Positions 13,960 to 26,300 are shown, counted from the first letter of the stretch. The stretch is DNA of 64,000 nt from Pegea sp. RAD2-039 (GCA_034620365.1 JAQGEQ010000363.1:1674001-1738000); one strand, 5' to 3'. The notes: generated by a model not told the origin, from the letters alone. Numbers and translations: made by a program.

Positions 13960-14089
13960 GATTAGAATTTCATGTAGAGCACACAAGATACTATTTTGTA
14001 GATGTTTAAGAGACGCATAACACTACAGAGGGAAGTACTTAAATAATGAAATGTATTTCCCTTTTTAAACTAATATTAATTTTCATTTG
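13960..14089 (+). repeat. direct repeat, copy A
   Basis: About 130 bases starting GATTAGAATTTCATGTA and ending TTTTCATTT recur about 384 bases downstream with scattered differences. Inside, GGGAAGTAC can pair with GTATTTCCC to form a 9-pair stem with one G-T pair. Together with copy B it brackets a reverse-transcriptase fragment. Confidence 0.75.
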
Positions 14090-14103
14090 AAAGATAGATC
14101 TTG

Positions 14104-14338
14104 ACATAACGGTCAATATGGTGTCTAAGGTTATTTCTTCTTTGAAATCATCAGTTTCCAACACTCCTAGTCAGATTCCTGCTTTGTTTTTAATAAAAAT
14201 TACTTTTTCTTTATCGCTACTCTTTAACATCACTCTGAGGCGAGGAAGAGTTCCACAAATTTGGAAGAAAGCTATTGTTACTCCAATTCATAAAAAGGCT
14301 CCCAGAAACACTGCATTTAACTACAGACCAATTAGATT
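14104..14338 (+). mobile_element. LINE reverse-transcriptase N-terminal fragment
   Basis: The frame reads ITVNMVSKV, then LKSSVSNTPSQIPALFL, LRRGRVPQIWKKAIVTPIHKK and NYRPI. The segment PxxWKxAxxxPIxKK followed by NYRPI marks the start of the reverse-transcriptase domain in non-LTR (Jockey/CR1-like) elements. It breaks off at NYRPI, where copy B of the flanking repeat begins. The KSSVSNTP...IPALFL segment recurs nearly unchanged, inverted, at 53598-53750, so both belong to one family. It is a dead fragment of about 78 codons. Confidence 0.8.
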
Positions 14339-14343
14339 TATTG

Positions 14344-14471
14344 GATTAGAATTTCATGTAAAGCATAAACGTTATGACTTCGTAGATGTGTAAGAGACGA
14401 ATAACAGTAGAGGGAAGTACTTAAACAATTAAATGTTATCTCCCTTATCAAAATGCTATTAGTTTTCATTT
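14344..14471 (+). repeat. direct repeat, copy B
   Basis: Second copy of the roughly 130-base repeat described at 13960-14089, in the same orientation. It starts GATTAGAATTTCATGTA and shares AGATGTGTAAGAGACG and AGAGGGAAGTACTTAAA with copy A. The hairpin visible in copy A is weaker here. Confidence 0.75.
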
Positions 14472-15850
14472 ATTTGATCTTTTTCATATTGAAAATAATT
14501 TGATAAACATTAGATGATTAAAGAATTAAAAAATACTTAAGTGTTCATCTTTTTATTATTATTTGTTAAATACACAAAATATCTTAGCTAAGAAGTTTAT
14601 GTATTTACAAAAAAACCTTTCTTTCTATTTTTGCCGTTTAATTTCGCTAAAGAAACAAATCTTATAAAGTTGTTGACTCGATATAACTGGGCAAGACAAA
14701 GCTCTATCCATCTATTTATTCATTTATCTATCTAAGAAATAAAGTCTTTTAACGCAGTTATTTTTTCTTTAGGTTTGTTATGCACCTATAACTTACAACT
14801 AGTTCTTAGTTTTTACTATATCACTTTTACCATAAATTATTTTAAAGATTAAAGTTTTTTTCTATCTTTATATCTGTAATGAACCAGTCCTTACTTAAAA
14901 TTTATAAGTTGTTTGTGTAGCGTCATGTTTTTGACCTTTTTGGTCCATAAACTTCCCTCAAGTTTGCCAATTTTTCTGCAGATTTTTTATGAATAATATT
15001 TTATGACATATAATGCGGCAATGGGATATTTATCATTAGAAGGTTATTGGAAACGGGCAAAAAAGAGTGATAAGCTCGTCTAAATCAGAATTTAAAAGAG
15101 TACCTATAATAAAAATCTTAGGAAAGGTTGAATTAGTTATGATCCTTTTATTTACTTTTAATCCTTGGTAAAATTTAAGCACCTTGAACAATTTTACAAT
15201 TATAAGTAATATTATAATTAGTATGAAAAAGGTAATTCTTTTAAAGCTTGAATTTTTGATTAAATTATTCTAAAATAAACCAAAAATAGAATCATTGAAA
15301 ATATTCTTAAAATGTTAAGTAATTAACTTTCTACTTGAAAACGTTTACCTTTTTATTAAATTGTAGTTTTATAACTATATTTTCTTAATCAGCGTAAAAT
15401 TTTTAAGCTTAGCTTTTTACAGCAAAAATTTCTTATTAATGAGCTATACATAGAAGAAAATATAGATATTTTTGTGTATCACTAGTTTGATAAATTTAAA
15501 AATTTTATAATACGAGCAAAATGTTAGTTCTACTTGTCTTAGTGTTAAATATGCTTAAAGACATTTTGTCTAGAAATTTTTGCAGGTTAAAATTTTGATT
15601 ACATGAGTAATTCGATTACCCGGTATTTTGCAAGAGTTATTCATATAGCTATATAGTTATTGTTTTAAATGTATTGAAAATCTATTTCAATCATTTTTTT
15701 TTATTTTAAAGATAAATAATAGATATATAAAAAATAATAAAATTAAAAAATAATAATATAAAAATGTATTATAAATAGAAATGCTTAATATTATTAAATT
15801 TATTAATTTTTTTATAGATATTTGTTTTTGAGTTTGAGTAATTAGATAAG
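14472..15850. other. AT-rich spacer upstream of the ENDOD1-like gene
   Basis: No coding signal. Extremely AT-rich near 15690-15800, where a minus-strand open frame consists almost only of Ile, Leu, Lys, Asn and Tyr. I reject that frame as compositional. The promoter of the endonuclease gene probably lies in its right part. Confidence 0.5.
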
Positions 15851-16891
15851 ATGAATAGATTTTGTATAGGTGCTTTAGGCTCAATACTTGTTGGATCTTC
15901 TTTGTTTTTTACACTTATGGACCCTTCAATAATTTCAACAATTATTAAATTGTCGAAATTTACATTACAACTTCACAGTTTACCCAGCTTACATTGTGAG
16001 TTTTATTTTCATGGAAAATCTTGGCCTAAACCCAAAGTTAATATGAGTCTTCAAAATTCTGTTAAGCTTTGCCAAACTACAATTGAGCATAAAAGTCCTG
16101 CCTATCTTGCTACTTTTTATAATATGGACACCAAAATTCCCATTTATACTGCAAATCGAGTTAAGTTATCAAATAATTCACCAGTTTTTCCCAGACCATC
16201 AACCAATAGTTGGAATCGTATTTCTTTAACTTTATGTAAGTTGAAACAGGTTCCTTCATACTCTATACCCTCTCAAATAGTTCATCGTGATAATTCTTAT
16301 TTTGATTGTGATAATAATCAAGCAACAGCTAATGATTATCATAAAAATGGTTTAAACTTAGATAAGGGTCACTTATCACCAAATGGAATTAATGAATTTA
16401 GTCATATGAAGCAGCTGAGTACATTTACTCTAACAAATGCTGCTCCTCAGTTTGCAAAGTTTAATGAGCAGTCTTGGAGGGTATATGAATGTGTAACTAA
16501 ACAAGCTATAATTGATTTAGCACCAAATGAAGATGTTTATATACTAACTGGAACACTGGGTGCTGCTAAAAGCTCAAATGGGAATGATTTATGGATGAAT
16601 GGAAACTCTTCTGATGGTAAAACTCCTGTGTTAGTTCCTGGTTACTTTTGGAAAGCTGTTTGTTACCCTGGTAATCAAAGTTTAATGAAGTCTCCATGGG
16701 GATTTGCTATCATTGAAGAAAATGTTGATATTGTAAAACATGCAACTGTTGATGCATTTATGAAGCTTCAAATATTTTCTGAAAACTATTTTCATGATGA
16801 TTTGTTTGGCCCTGATTGCATGAATGCAACATTTGGGAATTTTAATCAAATACTTCAAAATTGGAAAAGTTATTTACATCAACACTGTTGA
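15851..16891 (+). CDS. ENDOD1: secreted DNA/RNA non-specific endonuclease, ENDOD1-like
   Basis: A single exon of 346 residues. Residues 5-23 form a hydrophobic signal peptide or anchor, so the product probably enters the secretory pathway. The body is a ββα-metal (NUC) endonuclease domain. The catalytic motif is DKGHLSP at 171-177 (EndoG has DRGH), with His174 as presumed general base. TNAAPQFAKFNEQSW at 195-209 supplies the metal-binding Asn (about 205). The N-terminal SVKLCQTTIEH and YLATFYN...IPIYTA segments are typical of animal endonuclease domain-containing 1 proteins, which digest double-stranded nucleic acid with Mg2+. Several spaced cysteines suit an extracellular fold. It is close to full length for the family. 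It is intronless, unlike every other gene here, which suggests a retrocopy origin or intron loss. No frame break is seen, so it is probably functional. Confidence 0.9.
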   Translation: MNRFCIGALGSILVGSSLFFTLMDPSIISTIIKLSKFTLQLHSLPSLHCEFYFHGKSWPKPKVNMSLQNSVKLCQTTIEHKSPAYLATFYNMDTKIPIYTANRVKLSNNSPVFPRPSTNSWNRISLTLCKLKQVPSYSIPSQIVHRDNSYFDCDNNQATANDYHKNGLNLDKGHLSPNGINEFSHMKQLSTFTLTNAAPQFAKFNEQSWRVYECVTKQAIIDLAPNEDVYILTGTLGAAKSSNGNDLWMNGNSSDGKTPVLVPGYFWKAVCYPGNQSLMKSPWGFAIIEENVDIVKHATVDAFMKLQIFSENYFHDDLFGPDCMNATFGNFNQILQNWKSYLHQHC

Positions 16892-18584
16892 ATGTTGAAA
16901 ATTATCCTGTTGTCATTTTAGATCCTGCCAAAACTTTATAAACAATTTGTAGATTTAGTTTTGATTAGTTATTTTGTGGTATATGTTTTTGTGGTTATCT
17001 GTTTTTGATTTACTTTTGTTTAAACTTACCTAAAATATCGATAATTTTTTTACATTTACTCAGTAAGAAAAGGTCGATATTGTTTTTAAATTGCAAAATA
17101 ATGCTTTCATAATTAAAAATACCTTTTCTTTTCAAAACTATCAAGTGTAACAATTTGACATTTTTAATGAAGCTGTTTTTTTATATTTTTTCATGACTTT
17201 TTAATACTTCTAAATAATTTTCTGCCATTTATTTGTTCTGTACTGAAATGCTGCTACATTTCTTTTGACTTTTAAGCATGTTCTGAACTTGATACTTTAA
17301 TAATTTTTTTAGTATAATAATATATTAATAGTATAGTATTGTGCAATTAATCTATAAAATCTTTGAAATTTGTTGGTTTTGAATAGATCAATTAATTTTC
17401 CTGCTAATTTCAAATGTTTTTATAATATTACAAAGACTACAAGTTGAATAAAAAGGAATTAGAGGTATGCATATTAACTGTTTTTTCAATCAGTTCAATC
17501 TTTAACACTTTCTTTATTGATTTATTTTTCAAAATATATTTTGAAATTTATAGTTTAGAAGCTTTAATTTATGATAAATGAAATAATCTTAAACAATTTT
17601 CTGAAGTGGATTATTTTAAACATATATGAATTTTATATTTTCAGTTTAAAATAATAATTTTAAGGATAAGATTAACTTTAACTGATTTATGTTAGGAGGG
17701 TTTTTCTGCATAAATATAAAATATAATAATTAAAAATATCATATCTCCCTGGTAATATAACTAATAAAAATAAAAGATTAACTAAATGAACAAATAATTT
17801 ATTATCTTTATTTTTTTAGTTTAAAATCAGAAACAGCTTTTTATTTCAAGTTTTATAGTTTGGTACATAGCTAATTGTATTAAGAATAAGTATTTGATAT
17901 ATCTATTATTTCATATCAATCAATTTTTAAATTGCCTAAAATTTATTTATAAACATTCTGATTATTTATTTTGGTATTTGAAAATATCAGTTAGCTATAA
18001 AAAAGCAGTTTAATATTTAATCTCTTGTATTTACTTGTGTAAATAGCTTCATGTGTTTGTTTGTTTTGAGGTAATTTGTTATTCTTTCATAATTTGTTAA
18101 ACTATTCACTAATTCTTTTTATTAAAGTTCAAATCATTTGGTTGGTTTTTACTTAACATATATTTAAGTAATAGTTTCTTAAGTAAATAAATATTTTATT
18201 TTTTGTTTTTTCAACATTAATGTTCATTTCTTTTTTGATGATACTTTAATTTTGATAATTATAAAATTGCTTGAAAGTATTCAAAACTTATTTTAGCTAC
18301 AATTTTCACATCTATTTCTTATTCTCTTTAAATTTTAACAAATTTATTGATTTTGAAAAACTGTTGAATTGCTTATCAAGTATTTCTAAATCAATTTATT
18401 CATTTTTGTTTCAAACAAAACCACTAAAATTAGAAATTATTTTTTTAATCAGTTTTTTAAATATATTTAAAGATAAGAGAAGAAAACAGCTTATAATTTA
18501 ACTATAATTAAAAAAAAAAAGAATTGAACAATAAAATTGCTTCTAAACAGGTTTTTAAACATCAATTTTGTATCATTTGATAAA
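16892..18584. other. spacer with candidate polyA signal
   Basis: Includes the 3' untranslated region of the endonuclease gene (a candidate AATAAA lies at 17447-17452) and the 5' region of NUDT12. A Phe/Asn/Lys-rich open frame at 18271-18501 has no motif and is rejected. An AACAG at 18546-18550 could be a splice acceptor in the NUDT12 5' untranslated region. Confidence 0.4.
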
Positions 18585-21235
18585 ATGGAAAACACTGATA
18601 ATAGTGACCTTATCCAGCTTTATAAAAACAAATTATTTGGTGCAGCTGCTGATGGCGACACTGAGAAGCTTAAGGAGGTTTTCCTTCTTCCCTCTTCCAA
18701 GATATCTGTCAATGCCAGGGATTCAAAAGGGTGGACAGCTCTTATGTTGGCCGCCAGGAATGGACACTTGGAGGCCACTGAGGTTTTACTCAACAATGGG
18801 TAACCATTATTTCATAAATTCCTAAAATTGACTTTAGATTAATTTATGGAAAACTTGAGATAGATTTTTGATGAGTTTTTGTTTTGAAATCTTTCGAAAA
18901 CACAAATTTGTTAGTCTGTGGGGTAAATAAACCTCGATGATCAACATCTATCCAGTACAATGATTGTAGAGATCACATGAATAGGTCCCACACCTCATCT
19001 GTACACTCCTGTAAACTCCAACCCACAATTATTCTAAATACTAAAGAGTTGAAAACCCCAGATCTTCTGATCAGTTAGATGTTGACTCTATTCAGCTAAG
19101 ATTCTATGGAGTTAAATGTGTCATTTTCGCAGGGCAGATGCACGGATGGTGAATAAGAGCGCACAGTCACCACTAGATGTCGCGTGTTTCTGGAACCATC
19201 ATCAAGTAGCTGATCGGATTCGAAGCTTTCTCAAACCAATTATTAAAAATCAATTGGAAATCGTCAACTATTTCAGCCAATCAGCAATTAATCGTCAATC
19301 ATACATGAGATCAGACAGCGATTCGATCAACGATCGTATGACGTCATCGAAAGCGCGATTTCTCGTCTACGGGGAGCTGCAGTTGCTAATCCGCAAGCTT
19401 AAGGATGACTCTTCCAAAGAAGTGATCTTCAAGACATGGGATGAGGTTCAGCATCTGGTTAGTGGAGAAAACAAATTACAAAATGATCTGATCTTCCTGG
19501 GGATCGGTGATTTGGCGAGAGGCAAGTTGATGAGGGAGGGGCATCTGGAAGATGATAAGGATCAGGAAACAAATCTCTTTTATTTCGCAGTTAACTTCAA
19601 ACGAGTAAGTTTGTAATTAGCTCACAGATTTCCACAAATAAGTTTGTTGTCATCAGATCCCTACTGATGAAGAGCTTCCTAGATCAGGAGGAGATTATGC
19701 TGGCCGAGGAGTCCTCGGAGTTCGAGATATGGAATCTGGGATCGTGGCTCAATCAAGATCTGTTCTAGCTTGGCATGATAGTTACACTTATTGTCCGGCT
19801 TGTGGAAGTTCCACTGAGATCGCGGAGTTTGGATGGAAACGAATTTGTAAGACTGATTCTTGCAAAACTAAGAAGGGGGCTCATAATGCTTGCTTCCCAA
19901 GGTTCCATCTTTACTTCAACTTCTATCTTCTAATATTTGATCTTTTATATTTCAGAACTGATCCGGTTGTAATCATGTTGATTTTATCAAAAGATAAACA
20001 AAGATGTTTGTTAGGGCGCCAGGGCAGACACCCTCCAAGAATGTATTCATCAATTGCAGGATTTTTGGAGCCAGGTCAGTTTCAATGATTTTCTTAAAAA
20101 GATAACTTTTTGATGATTCAGAATCAGCCAATTAAATGATTGTAATCTTATAAAGATGTGAGAAGTTGGTATCATAAAACTTGCTTCAACATCAATTATT
20201 GTCAAGTTTTAATCAACTTCACATTACATAAAAATTTAAATTATTAATGTGATCTGATGCAAACTTTATTGATGTTGAAATGATTTTTATAAGATTGATT
20301 TAATTGGATGATTGATTTAGTTTTTGTGAATTTGAAACTTTAGTTTCTGCATATTTATTTCTAATGATTTAACAAAATTCTTTTTCTTACTCATATATAC
20401 TTAGTAATAATTACACAATGTTCTTTTTGTATTTTGACTAATTTTGCGTATTTATAAATAGATATATTTTTTGCTATTTCCTTTAAACTTATTTTCATCT
20501 TATTGATTACAATTTAAATTTAGAATTTAAAACTTTCATCATATGTTACTTCTGCTTCTATTAATACTTGTAAATTGTTATTTTTTGCTTGAGTAGAGTA
20601 CTCAGCTTGTTGACTTCAATTAATACAAATAAGTCTTGTGATAAAAGCTCTTTTTTGCAAATATCTGAACATCATATGATCTTTTGTTATGGTGATGTGC
20701 AAAGTTTTCTACAAAGAAAATTAAGTTCTAAAAACTAATAGAATTTTGTGATTTTATTTTTTAGTCAATTTAAAGTTCTTTGAATTATTTTCTTCAAATT
20801 TTATTCGTGAAATTAATGATACTTTCTGTGAAATAATTCGAATATTTTTTGTCAACTTTAGGTGAAAATATAGAAGATGGTGCTAGAAGAGAAGCAATGG
20901 AAGAAGTTGGCATCAAAGTTGGCAAAATTGAGTACCATAGCTCTCAACCATGGCCCTTTCCAAGTAGCTTGATGATTGGTTTGATTGGTCATGCTATTGA
21001 TGACAACTTTGAATGTGATCATGTTGAATTGGAAGATGCACGGTTAGTTCATCAATTAATTTGTCAATTTCACTTGTTTTTTAACAAACTTTATCACAGT
21101 TGGTTTGATAAATCTGAAGTTTCAGCTGCTTATATTGAAGGTATGAGCCGTCCTGAGGGTTTACTGATACCACCACCTTATGCTATTGCTAATAAATTAA
21201 TTAAAACCTGGATACAGATGACTCCTAACTTATAA
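18585..21235 (+). CDS. NUDT12: NUDT12-like NADH pyrophosphatase (ankyrin + Nudix)
   Basis: Six exons, 18585-18799, 19133-19604, 19657-19901, 19956-20074, 20862-21042 and 21100-21235, sum to 1368 bases. The 455 residues are close to the vertebrate length. The family hydrolyses NADH and decaps NAD-capped RNA. Ankyrin repeats occupy about residues 15-105 (GWTALMLAARNGHLEATEVLL). A four-cysteine zinc site follows: Cys275 and Cys278 in CPACG, Cys293 and Cys298 in CKTDSC. The Nudix box is complete from Gly346 to Val366-Gly367 with Glu352, Arg360-Glu361 and Glu364-Glu365. The SQPWPFPSSLMIG motif of NADH-type Nudix enzymes is present. The C-terminus PNL matches the peroxisomal targeting tail of animal NUDT12. 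Introns of 52, 54 and 57 bases are very short, and the last two are open in frame. The second exon and the preceding intron half are G+C-richer than the rest of the gene. Confidence 0.95.
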
Positions 21236-21325
21236 TACAAATTTTTTTTAGGAAACTTAACTTTATATCATTAAATTCATACTGGTCTTTAGTGACTTCT
21301 CGTAAATTTCGTGAATTTCTCATTT

Positions 21326-21331
21326 AATAAA
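21326..21331 (+). terminator. polyadenylation signal of NUDT12
   Basis: AATAAA begins 91 bases after the NUDT12 stop codon, a normal distance for a short 3' untranslated region. Confidence 0.5.
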
Positions 21332-23299
21332 TTTAAATATAATTCCTTATTTTGAAGTTTTGCTTTTTTATTAACTTCATATTTTTAGATTTATGACAAG
21401 TTAAATATTACAACCAGACAAATACTAAAATCAGCAAATTGGAAACCAAAACAATGTGGTCATAAACTTGTTAATATTCCGACATAATTCAATAAATCTT
21501 CTTCTACTCCTAAATTATTCTTCCAAAGTTTGCTTATTACAAATTAATTAAGTTAAATTAGAAAAGTTCTTTTAATAAAAGTTCAAAATATATTTTCAAA
21601 GCTTAGTTTTTAAAACTGAACTAATTTTAAATTTCTATTTAATTTCTTTAATGTATATTTCGATATGAACAGTTTATTTTGTGCATCCAAATACAATTAG
21701 TCGAATACTACAGACTCCTGTGAGTTGTTCTTCATTTCGTTGAATTTCAGCCAATTTGAAATCGAATTATTCAATAAGAAATGTATTTAGCAAATAGTTT
21801 TGTCAAAATTTTTGATTAGTTTATCGAGCATCAAACAAAATTTGAAGATTCTTTCTATGAAGCTCTTTTATAGATTTCAAGAGGTTCTTCAGAAAAGACA
21901 ATTACTTTTCAGAAATCTTCTTGACTTAAAAAATGCCTAATCAATCTAAAGAGGAAATTAATCATTTCAACTTTGATGGCAAATTAACTTATTTGAAAAC
22001 ATAATGAAATAAGAAAAGAAAAATGTTTTCATCTCCAAATGATCTTTACATCATCTTGAAACCTTTCTACAAATTTATTTCGGAATTATTTAACATCAAG
22101 TACTATTTGAATAAATAATAATATTTGATTTTAGACAAATATCTGAACCTTAAGTTGTGGGAATCGTTTTAAATGTTAAAGATGAACAGAATAGTTGAGA
22201 ACTAACTTAGATGTAGACTCGGACATCTTTTCTAGTATATTCATTTGAAAATGATGTAATTAAAAGATGAAATTCTTATAATATGGATAACTCGAAAGTT
22301 TTCTGGTGAAGCTTTTTTTTATGTCACTCTAAGAGCTAAAACTTCTCTAGCACTAATTATATGCTTTGTGACTTCCATAGCCATCAATTTAACATTTTTC
22401 CCAATTTTTTCTTAAAAGTAAATCTAATTTTTTAGTCATACTGATGGCAACTAATTTAGACCCTTTCAATCTATTTAATATAACTATATGCTTTCTTATC
22501 ATCAAAAGCATGGCTTAAATGTCACGTGTTTAAGCAGGTATTTAGCAATCTCTAAATTTATACTTTCTCTATGAAGCTACAAACGACAGAAAGATTGGAT
22601 AAATCATTTCATAACGAGTTAACGATTGCTAATAAATAATTCAAAACCTAAGAGGAGAATCAGTGTAAATTTCGTTTATGAAAATCAAATGGTTTAAAAA
22701 TGATTTTTTGTGAATCGGTAACAACTTAAAGCTCTTATTTAAATGTTATATAATGTAAAGAGACACAATAATTAAATATACAAGTAGCTGATTTTTAATG
22801 ATTAATAAAGTAAATTAAAGACTTAGGTAACTTCTTATGTAAGATTTTTACTGTAAACTACTTCTTTAAAGAGAAAACCTTATTGCAAATAAAAATGATA
22901 TTTTCTATTATAGCTAACTGTTCGGGCTTTTTAAGTAAAAGACCTTTTTTGACTTTTTTTTTGTTCGCAGTGTTATTTATTTTAAAAATAAAAGTCTTTG
23001 TACATCCGAATTTGTTGTTTATACTTTTTTAAGAAAATTACTTTGAATATTCAAAATTACAGATATCAGCAATTTTCGCTGCTAAGATAATGTTCACTGT
23101 TAAACAGAAATCGTACTTTGAGTTGAAATAAATAGAAAAAATGTGAAACACTAATAAATTTAGCCGAAGGCTGTTATGAAACGTGTACCATCAAACAGAT
23201 GATTGTAGAAATTTATTAGAAACTTGTGAACTACTCTGGTAGTTTAGACTTTTAGAGCTTTTTATGATGTATAAAATTTAATAATGAGTTGTTACTTTA
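21332..23299. other. gene-free spacer between NUDT12 and the Kelch gene
   Basis: About 2 kb of AT-rich sequence. I see no coding motif or repeat on either strand. Confidence 0.55.
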
Positions 23300-23309
23300 G
23301 TCACGTGAC
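23300..23309. promoter_or_regulatory. GTCACGTGAC palindromic E-box before the Kelch gene
   Basis: A perfect 10-base palindrome with a CACGTG core lies 55 bases upstream of the first ATG of the Kelch gene. It equals the consensus bound by TFEB/MITF/USF-type bHLH-zipper factors (the CLEAR element in vertebrates). The site is directly visible. Its use as a promoter element is inferred from distance. Confidence 0.45.
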
Positions 23310-23363
23310 GAATTCTTTTTGTTTTCAGAAGTTTTTATGTTAAACTGAAGTAACATTTGAGTA

Positions 23364-26300
23364 ATGTCCGCAAAGCTTCTGACCAAATCTTCAGTTGTAG
23401 GATCTGTTGTATCATCAACTTCAAGTTTTCCTACAACTGCTGAGAGGTAAAACCTTTTTGATTCGAAAAAATTGAAATAATTCATCATTTTCTACTTCTA
23501 GTAGCAGCAGTACCTTTATATCTAATAGTGAAGCAAATAAAACAAGTTATCATGAAACTGTTTATTCATCAAATGCTTACAACGTTCAACTTTTGGAAGG
23601 CTTCAATGCTCTTCGCCAGAACAACTTGTTATGTGATGTTACTCTGATTGCTGGAACCTCTCGTTTCCCTGTTCATCGGGCATTACTAGCTGCATGTAGC
23701 CCTTATTTTCGTGATATGTTTACTAAAGATGGAGAAAATGGTTTGTTTTGATCTCTAGTTTTGTGATTAAAAATTATCTAACCAATTGGATTTGATTTTT
23801 CTGCAGTACAAATTGGTCGAAATGATGGAACTAAATACACTTGGTTCTCGGAATCAATTGAGCTCCGTGGTATCAGTTGTGATGGCTTAAAACATATCGT
23901 TGAGTTTATATACACCGGAAAACTTCCAATAAATATGCAGTCTGTTCAGAATATCCTGGCAGTCGCGAGACATATGCAAGTAAAAAGTTCAATATTTCAT
24001 TTTATTATATAATTAAATTTGAGTTTTGTTCAGATTAAATCCGTTCTTGATTTTTGTATGGAGTATTTGATATCAGCAATTGATGTTAACACTTGTGTAG
24101 ATATCATCCATATCGCTGAGATTTTTAATATGAATCCTTTGGAACAGAAAGCATATAAATATATGTTGGACAGGTTTGACAAAATTTTTATTACAATCAT
24201 AAGCTATTAATAAAAGTCTTTTAAAAATTAATCTTCAAATTAAACAATTCTTATCGAAGCTGTTATTAATAACTTTTCAAATCTTTAGGTTCCCTGATTT
24301 TACAAAATCTAACCAACTTCAGAAATTGACTTATGAAAATATGACGTATCTTCTCGATAGCAACGACTTAAAGGTTATGTCTGAGCTTGATGTATTTGCT
24401 GCAACTTTGAAATGGATAATGTACGATCATTCAAGGTATTTGAGATTCTAATCTATAAAATTTAAACTTTATAATCTTATATACAAGTCTGTAAACATAT
24501 TAAAAGATTTGAGTTTTAAAACCAATACAGCTAGTTTAAATATCAAGAAGAACTGAGAAAGTTGTTTGAAATCCATTTAGGTTGAGTTATAACTCTTACA
24601 TTGAAAATTATCCAAAGAACTTGACTTGTAGGTAATTCTTGCGGTTTTTAGTGGAAGAAGATTAAATAAAGAGCAAGCGCACTTAGAAAACACTTATTTT
24701 GTTACTAGCTTGTATTTTATTACAAGTTTTCTTTATCAATGAACTTTCAATTCAAACTCTTACAAAATTGTGAATAAATCTTTCTGTTTGTGATAAGCAT
24801 TAATGTAGATATAAGAATATTAAATTACTAAACAGTAAAATGATTTGTTGCTAAATGTTTAGTAACGTTAGAATGTATTAAAATAGTTTTGCTTTTCATA
24901 GTTGCTAAAATTTTTAGAAATAAACATTAGCGTTTAAAGCAGAAAGTTTATTACTAACATTAATAAAAAATTAAAATTCTGAAATCTCGGAAATATTGTT
25001 AGACATTGTAAAATATTTTCTCTAAAGTGTATTGATATCTACTTTCGTTTTTCACAATATGTGATTTCACAAAAGCTCACTGCTAACTTTAGTATGAAAA
25101 TAGGAAGCCAATTATATAAATAATGAAAGTATAACGCTCAGACCAGTTTCATTATAGACTTAAAAAGGGTTTTATTTAATTTGTTTTTGGTTTTGTGTTA
25201 AAATCAACCATTTAAACAATTACCAGAATCTTGTTGAAAAACAAGTTATCTTCTGATATCTGTAGATTTTAATTCAATCATCACTAATACTTCATTTATT
25301 CATTTTCTTATCGCCTCAAAAAGTATTTTCAAAAACATTTTATTAAAATTTTATCATTTTTACTTTTGTTAGAAGATTGAAATTTTATTAAAAGATGCTT
25401 ATCAGCATTGCCTTTCTAGATTTATCAGTAAATCGCAATTTCATGTTATTAAATATTATTATGAGTTATTTTGTGCAAACTGCATTGAGAACCGCCTTAT
25501 ACATCTTTCGGATCAGAAATCTGATCATGAGTAGTATCATATCAACATTTTTCTAAAATATGAATTAGAAGCACTTTGAAAACTGTTTTATTACCGGTTT
25601 TACAAGAAGAGTCACTTAGATAAGTTTGTTTAATATTCAAACAGTCGTGAGTTCTACTCGCTAAGAAAGAGAGAACAAATATTTGGAATTGTTTTAACAT
25701 CATGATTATATTCACAAATAAATCGAAAGAGTTTTAAAAAAGTTTATTTTTTATATATATTTTTTAACCATTTACAAATATAGTTTCTTTTGCTTCCTCT
25801 ACAGACAAGCATTTATTCGTAAGCTGATGGAGAAAGTTCGGTTTCCTCTTATGCCCCCTCGGGACTTGATGGTTCATGTCAATGTAGTTGACTTTATGAG
25901 AGCTAAATGTAATGATTTATTGCTAGAAGTGAGTTCGTTCAATCAATCACAAACTAATGCTTCTGTGGAGTTATTGAAACTTCATATTTTTACTAACAAG
26001 CATTTAATTTCAATTAATCAATCAAATATAGTCTGTACATGTTCTTTAAGTTATTTAGTATTTAAAAATGTAACGATTGAGTAATTTAAACTCTTTTTAA
26101 TTTCCAATTAAATAATATCGGCTCAGGGAATCACCGAACGAGTTTAAAATCTTTGTAAGAGCATCTTTGAAAAACTGTTTCCAACAAATTCTTTTCGTAA
26201 CTTTAATTTCAAACAGTAAATTTCAAGGCTTTTATGTAATCTTAGCAACTTGTTAGACAATATTTAAAACCTTCAAATCTTACTTTAAAACGTTCTTAGT

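Noticed and set aside
15687-15884. Minus-strand frame rich in Ile, Leu and Tyr
   Set aside because: It is the complement of an AT-only tract and overlaps the start of the ENDOD1-like gene.
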